From an uncultured Lentisphaeria bacterium (GTDB lineage: Bacteria; Verrucomicrobiota; Lentisphaeria; Victivallales; Victivallaceae), in NCBI GenBank assembly GCA_937888615.1, contig CALABZ010000159.1:1-22153 (forward strand): DNA of 22,153 nucleotides. Direction: 5' to 3'. The notes beneath the pieces were generated by a model, which did not search any database, was not told where the DNA came from, and was given only the letters and a program-made list of their open reading frames with translations. Positions 1 to 6,397 of this stretch are shown one piece after another. Made by a program: the position numbers and the translations under genes. Each line of letters begins with the position of its first letter. Positions within the stretch are counted from its first letter, which is position 1.

Positions 1-605
1 TGAAAGCCGATTTTTTCGCCTTTCCCGACGACGATTGCATTTACGAGCCGGATACGTTGGAGAAAGCGGTCGGATTTTTCCGGGATTATCCGCAGGCCGA
101 TGCCATGCTCGGTCAATGGTGCGGGTACGATGAAAACCGCTTTCCCGGCGACCGCCCTCCTGTTCCGGTCGACCGTTACCGGTGTTTCTATCGAGCAGAG
201 ACCTTCGTGCAGTTCTACCGGAATACACCCTGTACCGCCGCTTGGCGCTTCGACCCCGTTTTCGGTTTCGGCGAGGGCGCAATTCATGTTGCTTCGGAAG
301 ATACCGACTTTCTGCTTTCGCTGATTGACGCCGGGGTGCTCTGTTTCCGGGTGAATTCCGTGCACATACATCATCACAAACCAAACTTTGAGGGAACAGA
401 CGCCATTCGCACCTACGGTTATGGGAAGGCTCGTTCGGCCTTGTTGTGCAAGCACGCCATGCCGGGGCTGTTTATCGCATTGAATCTTGTTTATCCGTTG
501 CTTCGCCTCCTGATGCGTCCGGACAGGGCGCGGCATTACTGGGCGATGTTTCGTGGGCGCCGGGACGGTTATTTCGTGAAGAACAACAGGAGCGGCACAT
601 GCTAA
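1..605 (+). CDS. Glycosyltransferase family 2, C-terminal part (cut by window start)
   Basis: The reading frame is open from the first complete codon at position 3 to TAA at 603-605, so the N-terminal nucleotide-binding half lies outside the window. The visible part starts inside the GT-A fold: it carries the metal/nucleotide-sugar motif FPDDDC, and about 90 residues later an SEDTDF segment like the conserved acidic ED of GT2 acceptor sites. A hydrophobic stretch (LFIALNLVYPLLRLL) near the C-terminus suggests membrane association. GT2 enzymes transfer a sugar from a nucleotide-sugar to a growing glycan. The stop codon overlaps the next glycosyltransferase start by 7 bases, so the two are probably translated together in a surface-polysaccharide operon. 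Donor and acceptor cannot be read from the sequence. A TTG at 57 should not be taken as the start because homology extends upstream of it. Confidence 0.85.
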   Translation, partial: KADFFAFPDDDCIYEPDTLEKAVGFFRDYPQADAMLGQWCGYDENRFPGDRPPVPVDRYRCFYRAETFVQFYRNTPCTAAWRFDPVFGFGEGAIHVASEDTDFLLSLIDAGVLCFRVNSVHIHHHKPNFEGTDAIRTYGYGKARSALLCKHAMPGLFIALNLVYPLLRLLMRPDRARHYWAMFRGRRDGYFVKNNRSGTC

Positions 606-1507
606 TCGATATTCTTCTGGCTACCTATGACTCACAGGATTTTTTGCGCGAACAGATCGACTCGATCTTGAAGCAGAGTGTCTCCAAATTTCGGATTATC
701 GCCGGGGACGGTGGTTCCGGCGACGGTACGCCGGCGTTGCTGGAAGAATATGCCGCCGCGAACCCGGAGCGTTTCCTGTTGTTGCCCGGCGGGCGTTATT
801 CGGCGGCCGAGAATTTTGCCCGGTTGCTGGCCGCTTCCGATGCTGATTTCGTTATGTTTTCCGATCACGACGATGTCTGGGAACCTGATAAAATCGCCAT
901 CTCATTGGAGTGTTTCCGGCGGAATTTCCCGGATTCGGCGCATGTGCCGGGGCTGGTTTTCACCGATGCGAAAATCGCCGACCGGGATTTGAACGTCATC
1001 AGCGAATCTTCGCAGAAATTCCAGCATTTTGATCCGACCCGGATTGCGTTGCATCAACTGCTGGCTCAGAACATTATTTCGGGGAACACTATGTTTTTCA
1101 ACCGGGCATTGCGGGAAGCCGCACTTCCGATCGCCCCCGAAGCGCTCATGCATGATTGCTGGGTGACGCTTTGCGCGGCGGCGCTCGGCTCGGTCGTTTA
1201 CTGCCCCCGTCCGACAATCCTTTATCGGCAGCATGGGCGAAATGCGTTGGGGGCGACTTCGTCTTCGTCGACCGGGATATTTTCTAAACTGCGCGACGGG
1301 CGCCACCAATTCCTTCGCAATATTCGTCAGGGACAGGCTCTGCTGAAGCACCTGGATGGAAAACTGCCGGAGGAGAAACGGAAAATCCTTGAAGCCTATG
1401 CAGCGATGGAGACGCAATCTTTTCTGGGACGCCGTATCACCGCATTGCGTTACGGTTTCGTCAAAAATACTCCGGTCCGTAATTTTTTACTTTTTTTAAC
1501 CATGTAG
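599..1507 (+). CDS. Glycosyltransferase family 2 (rhamnosyltransferase-like)
   Basis: This is a 302-residue GT-A type glycosyltransferase. ATG 599 is chosen because AGGAG lies at 588-592, six bases upstream, and because the family N-terminus begins here (MLIDILLATYDSQDFL). The frame stays open upstream to 446, but that stretch is only the overlap with the preceding gene in another frame. Visible motifs are DGGS at residues 37-40 (equivalent to the usual DDGS nucleotide-binding site), the DHDD metal motif at 89-92 followed by VW, and a C-terminal LYRQHGRNALG segment typical of rhamnosyltransferase-like GT2 proteins. It probably adds one sugar during O-antigen or capsule repeat assembly at the inner face of the membrane. 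The sugar specificity is inferred only from general resemblance. Confidence 0.88.
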   Translation: MLIDILLATYDSQDFLREQIDSILKQSVSKFRIIAGDGGSGDGTPALLEEYAAANPERFLLLPGGRYSAAENFARLLAASDADFVMFSDHDDVWEPDKIAISLECFRRNFPDSAHVPGLVFTDAKIADRDLNVISESSQKFQHFDPTRIALHQLLAQNIISGNTMFFNRALREAALPIAPEALMHDCWVTLCAAALGSVVYCPRPTILYRQHGRNALGATSSSSTGIFSKLRDGRHQFLRNIRQGQALLKHLDGKLPEEKRKILEAYAAMETQSFLGRRITALRYGFVKNTPVRNFLLFLTM

Positions 1508-1516
1508 GAGGGGCAA

Positions 1517-2608
1517 ATGAAAATCGCCATGCTGACCGACCGGCTCGCACTTGGCGGCGGCCCGGAGTGCATCCGGTTGATTGCCCGCTATCTGCCGGAA
1601 CACGAATATACCGTGTTCGCCGGTTCAGGAACCCTCCCGGCACTGGAAACACTTCCCAACGTCAGGGTTGTCCGTTCTTTTCCCGGACGGAAGGAACTGG
1701 AGAAGTTCGATCTGGTTCATTGTCATCACCTGCGGCCGCTTGCGCGGCTTCGTGTTCCGACAGGCGTTCCGGTCATCAATACGGTCCACGGTGTGCATTC
1801 CCGCAAGTTTGAATATAAATCAGGGCTGGGAAATGCGATTCGCGGGATATGTCGCCGAAGTTTGGAACGCCGTCTCTTTTCCCGTGTCACGGTCAATATC
1901 GCCCTGACCCCCGATGATCGGGACTGGCTGAAAAAGCACTACCGGCTGGACAATCTTGCGGTAATTCCCAACGGCATTGAAACTGATATACCCCGGCCCA
2001 CCGATTCAGATGCCCTGTATCGCGAACTTGGTTTGCCGAAAAGCAAACACCTTCTCTTGATGATTGGGCGTTTTGACTTCTTGAAGGGACACGACATTTT
2101 GCTCAAGGCCGTGATGCTGACTGCGGACTCCCTGCGCCGGAACGGCGTCATCATCGCCTTGATCGGCGATGGCGAAGATCGCCCGCAGTTTGAACGGATG
2201 GCCCGGAAACACAGCTTGGACGATATCCTGTTTTTCTGCGGCGGGCGTTCGGATGCAAAGCGGTTTTTGCCGCTGGCGGAGGGCGTGTTGCTGCCGTCGC
2301 GCTGGGAAGGATTGCCGCTGGTCGCGCTGGAAGCGGGCGTTTGCGGGATTCCCGTGATCGGAGCCGCCGTCCCCGGTATTGCGTCATTGCTCGAAGAGGG
2401 CCGGACCGGGCGGCTTTTCCCGGCGGAGGATGCCGCCGTACTGGGGAAACTCCTGGCCGATGAAACGCTTTTCGATGTCCTGCCGCTACTCGGACAAGCC
2501 TGGCGGGAGGACGTTTTGAACCATTACAGCGTTGAACGCATGACTGCCGCTCTCGACGCCTTGTACCGGACGGTTGTCCATAACTCCAATGAAAGGAAAC
2601 TTCTTTGA
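1517..2608 (+). CDS. Glycosyltransferase family 4 (GT-B fold)
   Basis: This 363-residue protein has the two-domain GT-B layout. The N-terminal domain begins KIAMLTDRLALGGGPE, with the glycine-rich loop seen in GT4 enzymes; the linker carries VIPNGIE. The C-terminal donor-binding domain has IGRFDFLKGHDILLKA and an E-x7-E motif (E264 and E272 in WEGLPLVALE), followed by a PVIGAAVPG segment. These are standard retaining GT4 features. GTAGGAGGGG just before ATG 1517 is a strong ribosome binding site. It sits 9 bases after the previous glycosyltransferase and its TGA shares its last base with the next ATG, so it belongs to the same polysaccharide operon. No signal peptide is visible, so it is expected to be cytoplasmic or membrane-associated. 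The exact sugar is not predictable. Confidence 0.9.
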   Translation: MKIAMLTDRLALGGGPECIRLIARYLPEHEYTVFAGSGTLPALETLPNVRVVRSFPGRKELEKFDLVHCHHLRPLARLRVPTGVPVINTVHGVHSRKFEYKSGLGNAIRGICRRSLERRLFSRVTVNIALTPDDRDWLKKHYRLDNLAVIPNGIETDIPRPTDSDALYRELGLPKSKHLLLMIGRFDFLKGHDILLKAVMLTADSLRRNGVIIALIGDGEDRPQFERMARKHSLDDILFFCGGRSDAKRFLPLAEGVLLPSRWEGLPLVALEAGVCGIPVIGAAVPGIASLLEEGRTGRLFPAEDAAVLGKLLADETLFDVLPLLGQAWREDVLNHYSVERMTAALDALYRTVVHNSNERKLL

Positions 2609-3711
2609 TGCCGAATATTGCCCTGCTTCATTACTGGCTGACTAATATGCGCGGCGGTGAAAACGTCCTGGCCGAATTCTGCCGTCTGTACCCGGAGGCG
2701 GATATCTTCACCCACGCCTGGAATCCCGCCGCGGTAAAGGAGCCGTTCAACAAACACCGCATTACGGAAACCTTTATCGCTTCGCTCCCCGGTGCCCGCC
2801 GCGGTTGCCAGAAATACCTTCCGCTGATGCCCGCCGCCCTGCGCCGCCTGGACCTGTCGCAATACGACCTGCTGATCTCAAGCGAATCCGGTCCGGTCAA
2901 AGGGGTGACGAAACGGCGCGGCGCCGTTCATATCTGTTATTGCCATACCCCCATGCGTTATCTCTGGGATATGTATCAGGAGTATTACGCCAACGCGGGG
3001 GTCGGCGGCAAAATCGGAATGCGCCTTTTCCGCGATTCCCTGCGGCGTTATGACCTGAAATCGGCGGAGGGGGTGGACCACTTCATCGCCAACAGCCGTT
3101 TCGTCGCGGAACGGATAAAACGCATCTATAATCGTGAGTCGACGGTTATTTATCCGCCGGTGGAAACGGCTTTTTTCCGTTCCGGGCGCACTTCGGACCG
3201 GAAAGACTATTACCTATACGTTGGACAGCTTATTCCGTACAAACGCCCCGACCTTGCCCTCGAAGCGTGCCTTCGGCTCGGACGCAAACTGGTGCTGGTC
3301 GGCGATGGCGAATGCCGCGCCGCACTGGAAAAGAGATGCGCCGGAAACCCGGATATCGTCTTCGCCGGTCGCGCCACCGGCGAAACCCTGCGCCGTTGTT
3401 ATGCGGAGGCGCGCGCCCTGATTTTCCCCGGGGTGGAAGACTTCGGCATCGTGCCGCTGGAGGCGCAGGCCGCCGGTACGCCGGTGATCGCGCTGGGCCG
3501 CGGCGGGGCCCTCGAAACCGTTCGCGATGGTGAAACCGGGCTCTTCTTCCCTCTGCCCGAGGTGGACTCGCTCTGCGAAGCCGTCCGGTATTTCGAGGAG
3601 AAAGAATGGAATCCGGAGCTGATTTCACAGCATTCGGAGAAGTTCAATCCCCGGCGTTTCCGCGATGAATTTTCGGCTTTTGTCGCGGCCCGGACGCGGA
3701 TTCCTGAATAG
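2608..3711 (+). CDS. Glycosyltransferase family 4 (WbaZ/mannosyltransferase-like)
   Basis: This is a 367-residue GT-B glycosyltransferase. ATG 2608 is the likely start: it overlaps the preceding TGA by one base and has AAGGA at 2593-2597. A TTG one codon earlier is possible but less likely. The N-terminal half carries MRGGENVLAEF and the strongly conserved YCHTPMRYLWDMY block, which marks the WbaZ-like mannosyltransferase group within GT4. The C-terminal half has YVGQLIPYKRPDLAL and the E-x7-E motif (E277 and E285 in EDFGIVPLE). It probably transfers a hexose, possibly mannose, to a lipid-linked oligosaccharide. It is the last gene of the four-gene glycosyltransferase operon; the next gene has its own promoter. 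I saw no clear terminator in the 77-base gap. Confidence 0.9.
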   Translation: MPNIALLHYWLTNMRGGENVLAEFCRLYPEADIFTHAWNPAAVKEPFNKHRITETFIASLPGARRGCQKYLPLMPAALRRLDLSQYDLLISSESGPVKGVTKRRGAVHICYCHTPMRYLWDMYQEYYANAGVGGKIGMRLFRDSLRRYDLKSAEGVDHFIANSRFVAERIKRIYNRESTVIYPPVETAFFRSGRTSDRKDYYLYVGQLIPYKRPDLALEACLRLGRKLVLVGDGECRAALEKRCAGNPDIVFAGRATGETLRRCYAEARALIFPGVEDFGIVPLEAQAAGTPVIALGRGGALETVRDGETGLFFPLPEVDSLCEAVRYFEEKEWNPELISQHSEKFNPRRFRDEFSAFVAARTRIPE

Positions 3712-3732
3712 CCTGACCGAAACGTTCCGGGC

Positions 3733-3760
3733 TTGAAAAATGGTCCCGCACATGTATAGT
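3733..3760 (+). promoter_or_regulatory. Putative sigma70-type promoter for the alcohol dehydrogenase
   Basis: TTGAAA (3733-3738) and TATAGT (3755-3760) are separated by 16 bases and lie about 30 bases before the dehydrogenase ATG. The ribosome binding site GGGAGG is at 3778-3783. The match is good but not perfect. It implies that the gene can be transcribed apart from the glycosyltransferases. Confidence 0.5.
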
Positions 3761-3788
3761 GTAGAGTATAAAACCATGGGAGGCTGTT

Positions 3789-4847
3789 ATGCGTGCATTT
3801 GCGATGTTGAAAATCGGGCAGACCGGATGGATTCAGAAAGAACGCCCTGCGTGCGGGCCGTTGGACGCTATTATCAAACCATTGGCATTGGCGCCGTGCA
3901 CCTCCGATATTCATACGGTTTACGAGGGAGCCCTCGGAGACCGGCAAAACTTGACTCTCGGGCATGAAGCCGTCGGCGTGGTTGATGAAGTCGGCTCCGA
4001 AGTGAAAGATTTCAAGGCCGGCGACCGGGTGATCGTTCCCGCCATCACCCCGAACTGGCGGACCCATGCGATCGAAGAAGGAGTTCCGCCCCAGCATTCG
4101 GAAGGAATGTTGAGCGGCTGGAAATATTCGAATATCAAGGACGGCGTTTTCGCCGAATACTTCCATGTGAACGACGCCGACATGAACCTGGCCCTGATCC
4201 CGGACGGCATGACGCTGGAACAGGCGGTCATGATTCCCGATATGGTCACGACCGGTTTTCACGGGGTCGAACTGGCGAAAGTCGAATTCGGTTCAACCGT
4301 GGTGGTGATCGGGATCGGCCCGGTCGGGCTGATGTCGGTGGCCGGGGCGGTATTGCGGGGCGCGGCGCGCCTTTTCGCGGTAGGCAGCCGTCCGCTTTGC
4401 ACGGAAGTGGCCCGAAAGTACGGAGCTACCGACATCGTCAACTATAAAAACGGCGACATTGTCAAACAGATTATGGACGCCACCCATGGACATGGCGCCG
4501 ACCACGTCATCATCGCCGGAGGCCCTGCGGAAGTGTTGGAACAGGCCATTTACATCTGCAAGCCAGGCGGGGTGATCGGCAATGTCAATTATTTCGGCGA
4601 GGGCGAATTCCTCCGTATTCCGCGCGAAGCGTGGGGCGTGGGCATGGGACACAAGCAAATCAACGGCGGCCTCACTCCCGGAGGCCGGGTCCGCATGGAA
4701 CGCATGGCTTCGCTGGTCATGAACAGACGTTTTGATCCGGCCCTGCTGGTGACGCACAAGTTTCATGGGCTCGACCGCCTGGAAACAGGGCTGGAATTGA
4801 TGCACCACAAACCGGCGGACCTGATCAAACCGGTGATCCTCGTCTGA
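3789..4847 (+). CDS. NADP-dependent secondary alcohol dehydrogenase (zinc-type, TbADH family)
   Basis: This 352-residue medium-chain dehydrogenase resembles, along its whole length, the NADP-dependent secondary alcohol dehydrogenases of Thermoanaerobacter brockii and Clostridium beijerinckii (also 352 and 351 residues). Catalytic zinc ligands are C37 (APCTSDIHT), H59-E60 (LGHEAVG) and the Asp of MIPDMVTTGFHG, about residue 151. The Rossmann motif is GIGPVG, and the following AVGSRP segment has the Gly-Ser-Arg that binds the 2'-phosphate of NADP in this family, with the matching Tyr in DIVNY. The structural-zinc cysteine cluster of classical ADHs is absent, as expected. It would interconvert ketones or aldehydes and secondary alcohols in the cytoplasm during fermentation. 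It has a good ribosome binding site and stands alone between a promoter and a terminator. The physiological substrate is not shown by the sequence. Confidence 0.93.
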   Translation: MRAFAMLKIGQTGWIQKERPACGPLDAIIKPLALAPCTSDIHTVYEGALGDRQNLTLGHEAVGVVDEVGSEVKDFKAGDRVIVPAITPNWRTHAIEEGVPPQHSEGMLSGWKYSNIKDGVFAEYFHVNDADMNLALIPDGMTLEQAVMIPDMVTTGFHGVELAKVEFGSTVVVIGIGPVGLMSVAGAVLRGAARLFAVGSRPLCTEVARKYGATDIVNYKNGDIVKQIMDATHGHGADHVIIAGGPAEVLEQAIYICKPGGVIGNVNYFGEGEFLRIPREAWGVGMGHKQINGGLTPGGRVRMERMASLVMNRRFDPALLVTHKFHGLDRLETGLELMHHKPADLIKPVILV

Positions 4848-4925
4848 ACTTTATTCGGCGTTGGAGCCGGGATGATTCTGCCGGTCGTTCCGTAACGGTA
4901 TCAGCTTGAGCCGCAGATGGTAGTA

Positions 4926-4984
4926 AATCTGCCGCCGGATTCGGGCGCGTAGTGCGCTCGCTTCCGACGGCAGATTATTTTTTT
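4926..4984 (+). terminator. Two-tier rho-independent terminator after the alcohol dehydrogenase
   Basis: The outer stem pairs 4926-4938 with 4964-4976 with one mismatch. After a small internal loop, an inner stem pairs 4942-4948 with 4954-4960 (one G-U) around a GTAGT loop. A run of seven T follows at 4978-4984. This is a textbook intrinsic terminator about 80 bases after the dehydrogenase stop, and it isolates the gene from the downstream cassette. Confidence 0.85.
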
Positions 4985-5089
4985 AACAGTAAAAAAAATC
5001 ATGATCAGAGATAGATCCAAGAAGGGGTAAAGCATCATTTTATATATTTTTATTATATATTATTTGGCATTTTTATGATAAATTTTGTT
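4985..5089. other. AT-rich intergenic tract upstream of the regulator promoter
   Basis: The tract is strikingly AT-rich compared with the flanking genes, especially 5037-5089, with runs such as TATATATTTTTATTATATAT. I see no coding potential and no RNA gene. A tract of this kind just upstream of a consensus promoter may act as an UP-like or curved-DNA element, but that is inference. Confidence 0.4.
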
Positions 5090-5159
5090 ATTTTTATTAA
5101 TTATTATAGATTATGCTCTTGACAGAATTGTAAAATCCGTTATAATAATTAACAAAAAT
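5090..5159. promoter_or_regulatory. 19-bp inverted repeat spanning the regulator promoter (candidate operator pair)
   Basis: Bases 5090-5108 and 5141-5159 are reverse complements at 18 of 19 positions; the inner 12 bases, TTAATTATTATA and TATAATAATTAA, match perfectly. Each arm contains a 9-bp palindrome of form TAATnATTA, centred at 5102 and 5147, which is 45 bp apart. The right arm covers the -10 hexamer and the probable transcription start, and the left arm lies upstream of the -35. This geometry suits two operator sites for an autorepressor that loops or bridges DNA, most simply the adjacent regulator. AT-rich composition makes chance symmetry more likely than usual, so function is inferred. 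Confidence 0.55.
5119..5146 (+). promoter_or_regulatory. Consensus sigma70-type promoter of the GntR/LacI-type regulator
   Basis: A perfect TTGACA (5119-5124) and perfect TATAAT (5141-5146) are separated by 16 bases. Transcription would start near 5152-5154. An ATG at 5158 would then be almost leaderless and has no ribosome binding site, whereas ATG 5173 has one, so the promoter helps decide the start of the regulator. Confidence 0.75.
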
Positions 5160-5172
5160 GAGGAAAATCGAT

Positions 5173-6333
5173 ATGATTCTGGAAAAAGATAGTGCCACAA
5201 CCTTGAAGGAGAACAGCGACAAACCGCTGTACCGCCAAGTGGCCGATCAACTGCTGGCCTTGATAGCAGAGCAGAAGCTGGCGCCCGGCGCCCAGTTGCC
5301 TCCGGCCAGGAAAATCCAGAAATATTTCAATGTCAGCGCCATTACCGTGGAGGCGGGGATACGGCTGCTGGTCAAGGAAGGATATTTACGCCGCCGTCCG
5401 CGCCTGGGAACATTTATCTGTGACAACCCGCCGGATATCGAGCACGAGAGGATTATGTCGGAGAATACCGTCGGCATGATCATTAAAGTGATATTCTGTC
5501 ATATCGCGCCGGCGGATATTTACTGGTCACTGGTCTGGGATGAACTGGTTACGGCCGCTCCGTTTCTGAATTGCGACAAATCCTTTGCGATTTTGAATTC
5601 GGATACACTCAGTGACGACGAACTGCAGCGTTATGCGGGCGGCTGTGACGGGGTGGTCCTGTGCGGCTATATTCCGCTCGACCTCGTCAAATTGCTGGAA
5701 AGGAAAAAGATCCCGTTCGTGATGATCGGCGGTCTGAATAGCGGTGCGCCGCCGCCGCCTTATGCCGATTCGGTACAGCACGATGAAGTTCACCGAGCCT
5801 ATATTTCCACTCGGCATCTATTGGAACTGGGGCACCGCAATATCGTCTGTGTGGTCGGTCCCTCCGGCAGCCGCCTGGCTGAAGAAATCATTTCCGGTTA
5901 CCGGCAGGCGATGTTGGAATACAAGATTCCGCGCGAACAGCATTATGTCGAAAATATCGAAGCGCATACGGTCGAAGAAGGCCAGCAGGCGGGACTGCGA
6001 ATACTGACCCGGGTACCGCGTCCCACGGCGGTAAACGCCTGTGACGACCGGCTTGCGATCGGTGTTTACAAGGCGGCCACCCAGATGGGGTTCCGCATTC
6101 CCGAGCATTTGAGCCTGATCGGCTGCGGCGGGCTGGAAATCGGCAAGGTGATTACACCCGAACTGACCACCATGCCGAGCCATCCGCGGCGTTCGGCTAA
6201 AATTGCGTTGGAGAAATTGTTCGCCCGGATTTTTGATCCGAATCATAAGTGTTCAGCGACCATTCTGCGATTTGACGAACTGGAAATCGGCGGCTCAACC
6301 CGGTTTATCCGGGGTGAGGATACGAATTCCTGA
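5173..6333 (+). CDS. GntR-type transcriptional regulator with LacI-like sugar-sensing domain
   Basis: ATG 5173 is preferred over ATG 5158 because AGGA at 5161-5164 lies 8 bases before it; the product has 386 residues. Residues about 18-82 form a GntR winged helix: PLYRQVADQLLALI, then QLPPARKIQKYFNVSAITVE as the helix-turn-helix, then LVKEGYLRRRPRLGTFI as the wing. Residues from about 98 to 375 resemble the periplasmic-binding-protein-like effector domain of LacI/GalR regulators (VGMIIKV, DGVVLCGYI, LGHRNIVCVVGP, NACDDRLAIGVYKAA). It should bind an operator as a dimer and respond to a sugar ligand. It is the first gene of the carbohydrate cassette and lies behind a consensus promoter overlapped by a large inverted repeat, which suggests autoregulation. 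The actual ligand is unknown. Confidence 0.88.
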   Translation: MILEKDSATTLKENSDKPLYRQVADQLLALIAEQKLAPGAQLPPARKIQKYFNVSAITVEAGIRLLVKEGYLRRRPRLGTFICDNPPDIEHERIMSENTVGMIIKVIFCHIAPADIYWSLVWDELVTAAPFLNCDKSFAILNSDTLSDDELQRYAGGCDGVVLCGYIPLDLVKLLERKKIPFVMIGGLNSGAPPPPYADSVQHDEVHRAYISTRHLLELGHRNIVCVVGPSGSRLAEEIISGYRQAMLEYKIPREQHYVENIEAHTVEEGQQAGLRILTRVPRPTAVNACDDRLAIGVYKAATQMGFRIPEHLSLIGCGGLEIGKVITPELTTMPSHPRRSAKIALEKLFARIFDPNHKCSATILRFDELEIGGSTRFIRGEDTNS

Positions 6334-6397
6334 AAAAAAGAAGTTCGTCCATAGAATAATTGAATTTATAGTTGTAATTGCGATATAAGGATAATAT

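Noticed and set aside
446..598. Upstream extension of the second glycosyltransferase.
   Set aside because: The extra 51 residues overlap the preceding gene out of frame, and the ribosome binding site and family N-terminus place the start at 599.
3399..4262. Open frame of 287 codons on the minus strand crossing the glycosyltransferase end and the dehydrogenase start.
   Set aside because: It runs across two well supported plus-strand genes and their promoter and has no family resemblance.
6358..6366. AATTGAATT palindrome before the symporter as a further operator.
   Set aside because: It differs from the TAATnATTA sites at the regulator promoter, and such short AT-only symmetry is expected by chance.
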